Shown one piece after another: positions 1 through 7,802 of a stretch of 64,000 bases of DNA (position 1 is its first letter; the number at the start of each line of letters is the position of its first letter). Below the pieces are notes generated by a model. The model worked only from the letters and a program-made list of their open reading frames with translations. It searched no databases and had not been told where the DNA came from. The stretch covers positions 48,075 through 112,074 of the forward strand of contig JAGFIV010000095.1 in NCBI GenBank assembly GCA_024103275.1, written 5' to 3'. A program made the position numbers and the translations under genes. Origin of the DNA: Flavobacteriales bacterium. GTDB taxonomy: Bacteria; Bacteroidota; Bacteroidia; Flavobacteriales_F; PHOS-HE28.

Positions 1-344
1 TGGTTGAGCAGCATGTGGATGCCGGCCGGCACGATCATGCCCCCGAAGGCGGCGATCACCGGAAGGATGGCCTTCTTCCGCTCGGACAGCTCCCCCACAT
101 GGATCTCCCGTTTCAGCTCCAACCCCACCATCAGGAAGAAGATGGCCATCAGGCCATCGTTGATCCAGAATTCCACGTTTTGTCCCGCCAAGGGATGGTG
201 CCACAAGCCGAGATAGAGGTGCTGGATCCCTGAGTTGGCCAGCAGCAGCGAGATCACCGTGCACAGGACCAGCACCACGCCAGCCGTGCGTTCGTTCTCC
301 AGCAACTGGTGGTACAATTGGATCACTTTCAGGGAAGCGGGCAT
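1..344 (-). CDS. nhaA: Na+/H+ antiporter NhaA, N-terminal part (runs off the window)
   Basis: The reverse strand encodes the first 114 residues of a NhaA-type sodium/proton antiporter of the inner membrane, which exports Na+ in exchange for protons. After a short N-terminal helix and a first hydrophobic segment, the diagnostic stretch WINDGLMAIFFLMVGLELKR is present, followed by EIHVGELSERKKAILPVIAA, which matches the NhaA family closely. The ATG at 344-342 gives MPASLKVIQLYHQLLENE, a normal N terminus. The rest of the gene, including the transport aspartates, lies outside the window. It is divergent from the cation-diffusion gene at 482. Confidence 0.93.
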   Translation of the reverse strand, partial: MPASLKVIQLYHQLLENERTAGVVLVLCTVISLLLANSGIQHLYLGLWHHPLAGQNVEFWINDGLMAIFFLMVGLELKREIHVGELSERKKAILPVIAAFGGMIVPAGIHMLLN

Positions 345-469
345 GCGATGGGGATAAGAAGCGGGTGCAAGATTAAGGAACGGGGCGCGGGCGGTCGGAG
401 CGGCCAGGGTCGGCAGGCCAGTTGGCCGCGGCCTATGGCCCAATCGGCGTAGGCGGTCGTGCACATGCC

Positions 470-477
470 TACTTTGG
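470..477 (+). promoter_or_regulatory. Probable -7 promoter element for the CDF transporter gene
   Basis: TACTTTGG lies 4 bases before the ATG at 482. It resembles the Bacteroidota -7 element (TAnnTTTG), and the same TAC-Y-TTG form recurs before other genes here. Transcription would start at or next to the start codon. Confidence 0.45.
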
Positions 478-481
478 CCGC

Positions 482-1468
482 ATGGTTGCGGGCCGGGGAA
501 ACAGGAGAATGCAGGCGTGGGTGCTGGCCGTCGGCGTGCTGCTGATGCTGGTGAAGTTCGTCACTTGGCGGATCACGCGCAGCAATGCGGTGCTGAGCGA
601 TGCCCTGGAAAGCATCGTCAACGTGGTGGCCGCCGGCTTTGCCTTGTACAGCTTGACGTTGGCCGCCAAGCCCAAGGACCGCGAGCACCCTTATGGCCAC
701 GGCAAGGTGGAATTCATCAGCGCGCTGTTGGAGGGCAGCCTGGTGGCCGCGGCCGGGGTGATCATCATCTACCGGGCCACGGAGGCCCTGTTCACCGGCG
801 TGGAGGTGCACAACATCGGCGTTGGCCTGGTGCTGGTGGCCGCCACCGGCGGGGTGAACCTGGTGATGGGGCTGATGTTGCGGAAGCAAGGCCGTCGCAG
901 CCACTCGCTGACCATGGAGGCGGGCGGCGTGCACCTGCTGGCCGATGCCTGGACCACGGCGGCCCTTGTCGCCGGCCTGCTGGCCATCCGCATCACCGGC
1001 CTGCACTGGCTGGACAGCATGCTGGCGCTGGGCTTCGCGGTGCTCATCATTTGGCAGGGCGTGCGCATGGTGCGCCGCAGCGTGGGCGGCATCATGGACG
1101 AGACCGACATGGCCGTGGCGGCCGAGCTGGTGAAGATCATCGATGCGCACCGCAAGCCCGAGTGGATCGACATGCACAACTTCCGCGTGATCAAGTTCGG
1201 CAGCACCCTCCACATCGACTGCCATGTCACCGTGCCCTGGTATTTCACCGTGGAGGCGGGCCACCAGGAGATCTCCGAGCTGGCCGCGCTGGTGAAAAAG
1301 CACTCCGGCCGCGAGGTGGAGTTCTTCATCCACATCGACCCCTGCATTCCCCGCTCCTGCACGGTGTGCCAGCTCTACGACTGTCCCGTGCGGCAGAAAC
1401 CCTTTGTGAGGCGCATGCCCTGGACGCTGGAAAGCGTGCTGGCGGACAGGAAACATGGAGTGGAATGA
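482..1468 (+). CDS. Cation diffusion facilitator (CDF) family transporter
   Basis: An inner-membrane divalent metal/proton antiporter of the CDF family, 328 residues. About six hydrophobic helices precede a C-terminal cytoplasmic domain. Family marks are SDALESIVN in helix 2, HPYGHGKVEF after helix 2 and HLLADAWTT (HxxxD) in helix 5, which is the metal-site helix. The soluble tail is of the ferredoxin-like CDF type and ends in an unusual cysteine cluster, CIPRSCTVCQLYDC. The ATG at 482 is preferred because a promoter-like TACTTTGG sits just upstream; an in-frame TTG at 422 would add 20 uncharged residues and the ATG at 509 is also possible. The metal (Zn, Fe or Mn) cannot be told from the sequence. 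Confidence 0.88.
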   Translation: MVAGRGNRRMQAWVLAVGVLLMLVKFVTWRITRSNAVLSDALESIVNVVAAGFALYSLTLAAKPKDREHPYGHGKVEFISALLEGSLVAAAGVIIIYRATEALFTGVEVHNIGVGLVLVAATGGVNLVMGLMLRKQGRRSHSLTMEAGGVHLLADAWTTAALVAGLLAIRITGLHWLDSMLALGFAVLIIWQGVRMVRRSVGGIMDETDMAVAAELVKIIDAHRKPEWIDMHNFRVIKFGSTLHIDCHVTVPWYFTVEAGHQEISELAALVKKHSGREVEFFIHIDPCIPRSCTVCQLYDCPVRQKPFVRRMPWTLESVLADRKHGVE

Positions 1469-1635
1469 CCGAGGCGGGCTCCTTGGAAGGCTGATCCCAA
1501 GGTGATGTGCGATTCCCCGGACCGGGCCGCGGCGCTGGCCTGCCGCAAGGAATCCCGGCCCGTGGCACAGGAATGTCCGTGCACTGGGCAATGCGTCCCG
1601 TGCCCGGCTACGCCGGCACTACCGGGGCCCTGCTT

Positions 1636-1643
1636 TACCTTGA
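1636..1643 (+). promoter_or_regulatory. Probable -7 promoter element before the membrane glycosyltransferase
   Basis: TACCTTGA, a one-mismatch version of TAnnTTTG, lies 43 bases before the chosen ATG at 1687. An in-frame ATG at 1657 is closer to it. Confidence 0.35.
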
Positions 1644-1686
1644 CCCCGGACCGGTCATGCGGCCCGGTCAAGTTCCAGGCGTCCAC

Positions 1687-3075
1687 ATGGGCATGCGCTT
1701 CTTTCTGTACGTTCTGTCGGGCTTGCTGGCCCTCGCTGTGTTTGGCGTGCTGTTCAAGTTGTTGCAGAATGAACGGGCCTACCAGGGAACGCTGGGCAAG
1801 GTCAGCCGGAACTATGTCCGCAGCGGCGGCTGGGACGATTATGTGATCAAGCAGGAATCCGTCCCCTACGTGGCGCTGACCAATGAGAGCATCCTGTCCT
1901 GGGATGCGCCCATCTATCAATGCCTGAGCAAGGGCATGTACCGCCTGGAAAACGGCTGCTACAGCAACGTCCGCTCCGCGTTCTTTCCCTTGTTTCCCCT
2001 GCTCTGGAAGGTGACCCATGCCACGCCGATCGGCATGGCCTTGCTCAATTACTTCATCTTCCTGCTCTCCGTCTCCCTGCTGGCGATCCATTTGATGCCG
2101 GGACATGGCCTTGACCGCACCCTGGCATTCGCCCTGTTGGTCACCGTCCCCTCCACGATCATCTACCACATACCGTACAGCGAGGCGCTGTTCCTGCTCA
2201 CCATGACCATCGCTGTTGTCGGCCTTATCAAGGGCCGGTATTGGATCTTCTTCCTCGGGGCTTTCCTGACGGCCATGGTCAGGCCCGCCACGGCATTCAT
2301 CCTCATCGCCTTCCTGGCGGCCGACGCGATCGCCCTGCTGCGAGGTTCGGGCTTCCGCCCATTCATCAGGAATGCACTCCTCCACGGTCTTCCGTTCCTC
2401 GCGGGCTACATCACCGTCTTCCTCATCCAGTACCTGTACTCAGGGTCGTGGGACATCATGCGGGAAGCACAGCAATACTGGGCCGGCGGCCCCCGGCGCT
2501 TCACCTCCATTTCCGATTGGTCGGTGGAGGGGTTCGGCATGAATTCGTTCGCGATCTTCTTCATCGCGCTGCCTGCGGCCGCATTCACGCTCTTTTCCCT
2601 GGTCCGGCCAAGGCGCGGGCAGGCGGAAGCCCGGGAGCGTCCGATGGAAGATTACCTGCTGCTCGTTTCGGCCATCTACATGGCAGGCCTGCTGCTGTTC
2701 ACCGTACTCACCTCCGGCGGGAACCTCCATGGTTTTTTCCGGTTCACCATGGCCACGCCGCTATTCTACATCGGTGCGTTCATCCTTTTGGGCCGTTCCC
2801 GGGAGGTCCGCCCGGCCGCCATCGCCATCGTCCTTGGTATTCTGTCCACGCTCTTGTTCTCCTTCCTGCAGGTGGTTGAATACGGCGGCGACCGGTCACA
2901 ATTCGCCTTCCTGGGGCTTTATCTGCTTGTGGCCTCCTTCCTTTTTCTCGGTCTTGGCCACAAGCTGCCGCGCCCGGCCAAACTTCCCATTTGCCTGATG
3001 ATCGTGTCCGGCAACATTTTGTGGAACACTTACCTGTTCAACATCTTCCTCAGCAACGGTTGGATCTTCACGTAA
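1687..3075 (+). CDS. Polytopic membrane glycosyltransferase, PIG-V/mannosyltransferase-like
   Basis: A 462-residue integral membrane protein with an N-terminal helix and about ten further hydrophobic segments. Near residue 75 it carries SWDAPIYQCLSKGMY, followed by a loop and AFFPLFPLLWK. This matches the first lumenal loop of GT-C glycosyltransferases of the PIG-V type, where the acidic residue and the FFPLFP motif mark a lipid-linked sugar donor site. It would transfer a sugar from a polyprenyl-phosphate donor to an acceptor at the outer face of the inner membrane; the acceptor is unknown. Starts at 1657, 1687 and 1693 are possible; 1687 gives a short positively charged leader before the first helix. 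The glycosyltransferase and flippase 260 bases downstream fit a surface-glycan role, but the tRNA separates them. Confidence 0.65.
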   Translation: MGMRFFLYVLSGLLALAVFGVLFKLLQNERAYQGTLGKVSRNYVRSGGWDDYVIKQESVPYVALTNESILSWDAPIYQCLSKGMYRLENGCYSNVRSAFFPLFPLLWKVTHATPIGMALLNYFIFLLSVSLLAIHLMPGHGLDRTLAFALLVTVPSTIIYHIPYSEALFLLTMTIAVVGLIKGRYWIFFLGAFLTAMVRPATAFILIAFLAADAIALLRGSGFRPFIRNALLHGLPFLAGYITVFLIQYLYSGSWDIMREAQQYWAGGPRRFTSISDWSVEGFGMNSFAIFFIALPAAAFTLFSLVRPRRGQAEARERPMEDYLLLVSAIYMAGLLLFTVLTSGGNLHGFFRFTMATPLFYIGAFILLGRSREVRPAAIAIVLGILSTLLFSFLQVVEYGGDRSQFAFLGLYLLVASFLFLGLGHKLPRPAKLPICLMIVSGNILWNTYLFNIFLSNGWIFT

Positions 3076-3152
3076 CCGTCCGGGCTGAAGCTGGCGTTCC
3101 CGTGGGATCATGCCGGCCGGCAGCCGCGATGCGGCCGGACCCCGCATCCAAC

Positions 3153-3174
3153 AAAAAAGCCCCTCACGGGGCTT
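3153..3174 (-). terminator. Intrinsic terminator of tRNA-His
   Basis: A 7-bp perfect stem (AAGCCCC/GGGGCTT) with a 4-base loop. Read on the reverse strand it is followed by a run of T (TTTTTTG), directly after the tRNA. In the forward direction it has a weaker T-rich tail and may also stop transcription from the gene ending at 3075. Confidence 0.85.
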
Positions 3175-3185
3175 CTTGTTTCCTG

Positions 3186-3260
<75 letters not shown>

Positions 3261-3320
3261 ATTTCGTCCGGCACGGATGCCAAACGGGCCGCAAATATAA
3301 TCCCGGTGGCCTGCCCACGT

Positions 3321-3328
3321 TACTTTGC
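3321..3328 (+). promoter_or_regulatory. Probable -7 promoter element for the GT4 gene
   Basis: TACTTTGC lies 6 bases before the ATG at 3335. It suggests a leaderless or near-leaderless transcript and supports that start over the longer open frame that runs back into the tRNA. Confidence 0.5.
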
Positions 3329-3334
3329 GCTTGC

Positions 3335-4492
3335 ATGCACATCCTCGTCCTGCCCAAATGGTATCCGGGGCTGCCGGACCCGCAGCTGGGCGACTTCATC
3401 CGCAAGCAGATGTTGGCCGTGGCCTTGCAACACCAGGTGAGCGTGGTGCATGTCTGCGCGGTGGACGGCCTGGGGGAGGCGCGCCGCCAAGAGCTCGACA
3501 CGGGGTCCGGCGCCTGGGAGCTGCATGCGTATTACCGGCACAACCGCTCCCCCTGGGCCCCCCTGCGCAAGGCGATCAACCTCCGGCGCTACCGCAAGGC
3601 CACTGCCGCGGCGCTGGAAAGGTTGATCCAGGAACGCGGGCGGCCGGACCTGGTCCATGCGCACATCCTCACACGGCCGGCCTTCACCGCATGGCTGCGG
3701 GCGCGCACGTGGGGCATCCCCTTCATCATCAGCGAACAGGGCAGCACACACTTGAGAGGCACCTGGCAGCGCAAACACCCCCTGGCCAAATACATCGACC
3801 GTTTCCTGTGCCGCCAGGCAGCGGCCGTAACGGCCGTAAGCCCGCACCTGGCGGCGGCCTTGGAGAAGGCCGGGCTGGGCCGCCACCATGCCGTGGTGCC
3901 CAACGTGGTCCCCGGCATGGACCTGCCGCTCCCTCCTGCCGGACCGGCCAACCACTTCATGGTGGTGGCCGACCTGGTGGACGATGTGAAGAACGTGAGC
4001 GGCGTGCTGAACGCCTTGGCCTTGGCGCGTTCCATGGGCCATGACCTCCGGCTGGAGGTGATCGGCGGCGGGGCCGATGCAGAAAAGCTCCGCAGCCATG
4101 CGCGATCATTGGGCCTGGAGGACCATGTGCGCTGGCGCGGGCGCCTGGCCCAATCCGAAGTGCGGCCGTTGATGGCCCGCACGGGCACGGTGGTCGTGAA
4201 CAGCCGTTTCGAGACCTTCAGCGTGGTGACCGGCGAGGCGTTGGCCTGCGGCAAACCGGTGATCGCCACGCGCTGCGGCGGGCCGGAGGCTTTCATCACC
4301 CCGGTGAATGGGGTCCTGATCCCCGTGGGTGATGACCAGGCCCTCTGCGCCGCGCTGGTGCAAATGGCGGGTGAACACCGGCGCTACACGCCGGAAGCCA
4401 TCCGCTCCAGCGTGGGCTCCCGCTTCAGCCCCGAGGCCGTGGCCCGGGGTTTCGACGAGGTGTACCAAAAGGCCGTTGGCCGTGGACGGTGA
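3335..4492 (+). CDS. Glycosyltransferase family 4 (GT-B fold)
   Basis: A cytoplasmic or membrane-associated retaining glycosyltransferase of 385 residues. The N terminus MHILVLPKWYPGLPDPQLGDF is typical of GT4 enzymes of surface polysaccharide synthesis. The donor domain has SRFETFSVVTGEALACGKPV near residues 289-308, with the EX7E pair, and then GGPEAFITPVNGVLIP. The open frame extends upstream to 3110 but that part overlaps the tRNA, so the ATG at 3335 next to the promoter element is chosen. Its stop codon overlaps the flippase start by one base (TGATG), so the two are translationally coupled and probably serve the same glycan pathway. Donor and acceptor sugars are unknown. Confidence 0.9.
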   Translation: MHILVLPKWYPGLPDPQLGDFIRKQMLAVALQHQVSVVHVCAVDGLGEARRQELDTGSGAWELHAYYRHNRSPWAPLRKAINLRRYRKATAAALERLIQERGRPDLVHAHILTRPAFTAWLRARTWGIPFIISEQGSTHLRGTWQRKHPLAKYIDRFLCRQAAAVTAVSPHLAAALEKAGLGRHHAVVPNVVPGMDLPLPPAGPANHFMVVADLVDDVKNVSGVLNALALARSMGHDLRLEVIGGGADAEKLRSHARSLGLEDHVRWRGRLAQSEVRPLMARTGTVVVNSRFETFSVVTGEALACGKPVIATRCGGPEAFITPVNGVLIPVGDDQALCAALVQMAGEHRRYTPEAIRSSVGSRFSPEAVARGFDEVYQKAVGRGR

Positions 4493-5763
4493 TGCTGAAG
4501 GCGATCTCGGGCACGATCATCACGCGCATCATCACCACGGTGATGGGGCTGCTGGTATCGGTGATCGCGGGCCACCAATTGGGTGCGGAAGGGCTGGGCA
4601 CCATCGGCCTGATCGTGCTGGGCATCACCTTGGTGCGCCTGGGCATGGACCTGGTGGGGGGCAGCGCCTTGGTGTACTTGGTGCCCCGGGTCTCCTTGGC
4701 GCGCCTGTTGCCGCCCTGTTACGGTTGGGCGGTGGTGGCTGCTGTTGCGGGCTGGGGCATCATCGAACTGTTCCACCTTGTGCCGGCGGGCTATGGCGGG
4801 CATGTGGCCATGCTGGCCTTGTTGCAGGGCATCAGCGCCATCCACCTGAGCGTGCTGCTGGGCCAGCAGCGCATCCGTGGCAACAACTGGATCGCCGTGG
4901 CACAGTCCGTTGTGCTGGTGGTGGTGTTCGCCGCGCTGGCGCGCAGGGCGGGGAGTGATGCCCACGCCTTCGTGGATGCCGCGTATGCCTCGGCCACCAC
5001 GGCACTGGTGCTGGGGACCTGGGCCATCCGGCGTCGGGTACCGGTGGTGCGGCACACGCCGGTGGACGTACTGCGCATCCTCTTCCGGCAAGGCTTGTAC
5101 ATCCAGCTGGCCAATGGCACGCAATTGCTCAACTACCGCCTTTCGTACTGGCTCATCGAGAAATTCCGGGACACGGCGCAACTGGGCATCTACACCGTGG
5201 CCAACCAACTGGCCGAAGGGGCTTGGCTGGTGCCGAAAAGCCTGGCGATGGTCTTGTACAGCAAGATCAGCAACCTGCGGCAGATGGAGGTGCAGCGCAA
5301 CCTCACCCTCTCTTTCCTGAAGCTGTCCATGGCGTGCGCCCTGGCCATCGTGCTGGTCCTGGTGCTGCTGCCGCCCGGGGTGTTCCAGTGGGTGTTCGGC
5401 CCCGAGGTCACGGGCATCACGCCCTTGGTCATGCTGCTGGTGCCGGGCATCCTGGGGATGGCGGCCTCCCAAGCCTACAGCCACTTCTTCAGCGGCACCG
5501 CGCGCAACGTGCACAACGTCATCGGCTCGGGGCTGGGCCTGGTGGCGACGGTGGGCCTGGGCCTGTGGCTCATTCCCCTCCACGGCCTTTCCGGCGCGGC
5601 CATCACCGCCACCTCGGCGTACTGCCTCAATGCCGTGTACCAGACCGTGGCCTTCATGCGCATCACCGGTGCGCGCTTCCGCGACCTGTGGCCCAACCGT
5701 GCGGATGGTCATCGGCTTCGCGAACTGTTGCGCGCAGGCTCCAGGCCCGACCGTGGGCGATGA
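4492..5763 (+). CDS. Polysaccharide flippase (Wzx/MATE-like membrane protein)
   Basis: A 423-residue protein with about 12 hydrophobic helices and the N terminus of O-antigen/teichoic-acid type flippases: MLKAISGTIITRIITTVMG followed by HQLGAEGLGTIGLIV. Such proteins move lipid-linked oligosaccharides across the inner membrane. The gene begins inside the stop codon of the upstream glycosyltransferase (TGATG), which supports a shared pathway. A GTG one codon upstream is possible but less likely. It ends 33 bases from the convergent outer-membrane gene. Confidence 0.85.
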   Translation: MLKAISGTIITRIITTVMGLLVSVIAGHQLGAEGLGTIGLIVLGITLVRLGMDLVGGSALVYLVPRVSLARLLPPCYGWAVVAAVAGWGIIELFHLVPAGYGGHVAMLALLQGISAIHLSVLLGQQRIRGNNWIAVAQSVVLVVVFAALARRAGSDAHAFVDAAYASATTALVLGTWAIRRRVPVVRHTPVDVLRILFRQGLYIQLANGTQLLNYRLSYWLIEKFRDTAQLGIYTVANQLAEGAWLVPKSLAMVLYSKISNLRQMEVQRNLTLSFLKLSMACALAIVLVLVLLPPGVFQWVFGPEVTGITPLVMLLVPGILGMAASQAYSHFFSGTARNVHNVIGSGLGLVATVGLGLWLIPLHGLSGAAITATSAYCLNAVYQTVAFMRITGARFRDLWPNRADGHRLRELLRAGSRPDRGR

Positions 5764-5796
5764 AGGACCACCGCCCGCGCGGCGCACGCAGCCACC

Positions 5797-6756
5797 TCAC
5801 TCCTGCCCGAAGCTGTATGTGAGCCCGGCCAGAAAGCGATCGCGGTTGGGCACCATGGCGGCACCCATGTCGTTGACCAATGCATGCTGCCAGGCCAGCT
5901 GCAGGCCCAGTTGCCGCCACCACACCTGCATGCCCAAGCTGCTGAACAACGTGTTGCCCCCGGTCGTGGGATCCGGCACGCCGTGCATCTCGTCCTCCAG
6001 CATGGTCTCCCCGTATACGCCTGCCGATGGCAACAGGCTGACAGGCTTGATGGGGATGATGCGGAAGACCTCAGCCGTGAAGGTGCCCGCGTGGCCCATG
6101 CGGTGCCCGTCCGCCGCTTCGGTGTTGTAGCGCCCCACGGCACTGAGGCTTCCGCCCCAAGCCGTACTCCGTACCACATACTCCAGGCTCACCATGGGGT
6201 CCCAGGTGCCGGTGCCGGGCTGCAGGTCGTAGTCGAGCCGTTCGCCATGCTGCACCACGTCCGTGCGGCCCAAGGGTAGGCTTACGCCCAGGCCCACGGT
6301 GAAGCGGTGGCGGAGGCGCACCGTGTCCAACCCCGTGGTGGACGCAAACAACGCGTAGCGCGCGAGCAGTACGGGATCGCCCACGGCATAGAGGTCGGCG
6401 TGGGCCGCCCCGTTCACGGCTTGCAGGTTCTTCAGCAGGGGGATGCTGGCGGAAAGGCTGGCCCGGTCATTGATCCACACTTGTCCGCGCGCCTCCAGCA
6501 CGGAATAGACCTCCACATATTCGGCCTGGGTCAGTTCGGGCGCACCGTGGCTGTGCCCGCCATGCTTGAGGATCCGTGTCTCCTCCACCGGCACCAGCAG
6601 GTCACCCCGGAGGTAGCGCATGCGGTATTGCAGGCCGAAATTGTTGGCGTGGTCCTTGGGCTGCACGCCGAGCAGCAGGCCGCAACTGCACTGGTCGCAG
6701 GCCACGGAGGGCAGCGCAAAAAGCACGAGCGCGCCCATCACGAAAAGACTCTTCAT
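5797..6756 (-). CDS. Putative outer-membrane beta-barrel protein with N-terminal CDQCSCG motif
   Basis: A 319-residue exported protein. A signal peptide (residues 1-19) ends right before CDQCSCGLLLG (residues 20-30). A His-rich loop HGGHSHG follows at residues 65-71. The remainder alternates polar and hydrophobic residues and ends in LTYSFGQE, close to the aromatic C terminus of barrel proteins. I recognise the CDxCxCG type from Bacteroidota genomes, where it is uncharacterised. The cysteines and histidines suggest metal binding, and its neighbours (two small Cys proteins and a TonB receptor) fit that, but the function is inferred. A lipoprotein is an alternative, although SVAC is a poor lipobox. 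Confidence 0.7.
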   Translation of the reverse strand: MKSLFVMGALVLFALPSVACDQCSCGLLLGVQPKDHANNFGLQYRMRYLRGDLLVPVEETRILKHGGHSHGAPELTQAEYVEVYSVLEARGQVWINDRASLSASIPLLKNLQAVNGAAHADLYAVGDPVLLARYALFASTTGLDTVRLRHRFTVGLGVSLPLGRTDVVQHGERLDYDLQPGTGTWDPMVSLEYVVRSTAWGGSLSAVGRYNTEAADGHRMGHAGTFTAEVFRIIPIKPVSLLPSAGVYGETMLEDEMHGVPDPTTGGNTLFSSLGMQVWWRQLGLQLAWQHALVNDMGAAMVPNRDRFLAGLTYSFGQE

Positions 6757-6817
6757 GGTTATTGAATGAAAGGTGGGACAAACGATGCAAAAGCCGTCCT
6801 GATGGACGTGGTTGCAT

Positions 6818-7189
6818 TCAGCACCAAGGCACCGTCGTCACCGGCCACGGATAACCCGCCAAGATGGAACCCGCCATTTCCACGCCAAGCTGCGTCGGCC
6901 CGCTTTCCGGCACGGACAGCGCCAACGGCTCCTCAACGGGCAGTGTGTCGCCGATCCTCAATGACCGGATCTGGTCCGGCAGGTTGTGCTCCTGCGCCTT
7001 GGAGGTGGCCAACCGCTTGGCCAGTTGGCATTCCCCATGGCAGGTACGTTGCCCGTCCGGCACCATGCGTTGCACGCATAACTCGCGTTCCACGCGGCTG
7101 CGTTCCATCATGAAATCGGCCACGATCCAACCGGGCGCGAATGTCACCGCCATGAAATGGACCAGGAGAAAAACAGCCAAGCCACGCAT
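6818..7189 (-). CDS. Small membrane or exported protein with Cys motif, unknown function
   Basis: A 123-residue protein. Residues 1-22 form a hydrophobic signal or membrane helix. The segment ERELCVQRMVPDGQRTCHGE carries Cys38 and Cys50, with Cys54 just after it. I recognise this arrangement (helix, then LCVxR and CxGxC) as a recurrent unnamed Bacteroidota family that often sits next to TonB receptors. It lies 61 bases upstream of the outer-membrane gene on the same strand, probably in one operon, and faces the forward operon starting at 7352. Metal handling is an inference from context and cysteines. Confidence 0.65.
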   Translation of the reverse strand: MRGLAVFLLVHFMAVTFAPGWIVADFMMERSRVERELCVQRMVPDGQRTCHGECQLAKRLATSKAQEHNLPDQIRSLRIGDTLPVEEPLALSVPESGPTQLGVEMAGSILAGYPWPVTTVPWC

Positions 7190-7337
7190 CGGATCACCTT
7201 CCCAACAACACGCAGGTCAGCGCGAGGTTCATTTGCAGGGGCCCGCCATGGCCCTACTGCTTGGATGCCCGGACCGTTTTCCGGTTACGATCCATCCGGT
7301 GGCCCGGCCCTGTTGCCAAAGGTCGCATGGCGGACGC

Positions 7338-7345
7338 TAAGTTTG
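7338..7345 (+). promoter_or_regulatory. -7 promoter element (TAAGTTTG)
   Basis: An exact match to TAnnTTTG, 6 bases before the ATG at 7352. It would give a leaderless transcript of the small Cys/His protein, and probably of the TonB receptor operon. Confidence 0.6.
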
Positions 7346-7351
7346 CACACG

Positions 7352-7711
7352 ATGCGGATGAGCCGAGCGCGCCTGACGGCCTTTTGGCTGCTGCTGCTGC
7401 CCATGGCCTTGGTGGTGGTGCCGCGCCAAGCGATGCACCATTGCGTGGTGGAAGCACAGGCGGAAGCCAATGGGCCTGCACCGGCCCAAGGCCATCACCA
7501 CGGGGATGATGGCGGAACGACGGACGGCGCCCAGGTGCAGGCAGCTTGTGCGATCTGTCAATTGCATGTGATCCCGGCCGTGGCACCCGCACCGTCCATG
7601 CCCGGCCATGTGGAAGGCCTGGCCTGCCCCTTGCCGGTACTGGACATTGCCCATCCCCTGACGGCCCCGCGCCATTTGTTGGCCAACCGGGGCCCGCCAG
7701 CACGGGCCTGA
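7352..7711 (+). CDS. Small exported Cys/His-rich protein, DUF2946-like
   Basis: A 119-residue protein with an N-terminal hydrophobic segment (residues 8-24), a His/Asp stretch GHHHGDDGG (residues 47-55) and a CAIC pair (Cys66, Cys69) followed by QLH. The layout resembles DUF2946-type proteins, in which a signal helix is followed by a CxxC and the gene neighbours a TonB receptor for copper or other metals. The ATG at 7352 follows the promoter element; a second ATG at 7358 is possible. The TonB receptor starts 91 bases downstream. Function is inferred only. Confidence 0.6.
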   Translation: MRMSRARLTAFWLLLLPMALVVVPRQAMHHCVVEAQAEANGPAPAQGHHHGDDGGTTDGAQVQAACAICQLHVIPAVAPAPSMPGHVEGLACPLPVLDIAHPLTAPRHLLANRGPPARA

Positions 7712-7802
7712 TCCCGGCCGCAATGGCCGGGCCGCACCGCTTCCGGTGCCTGCCTTGCCTGCAAGGCCCGTTTCCATTTTTCTTCCCAGGAATTGCTTCC
7801 CG

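Noticed and set aside
329..1591. Reverse-strand 420-codon frame over the CDF gene
   Set aside because: The forward frame has clear CDF motifs; the reverse one is a His-rich shadow.
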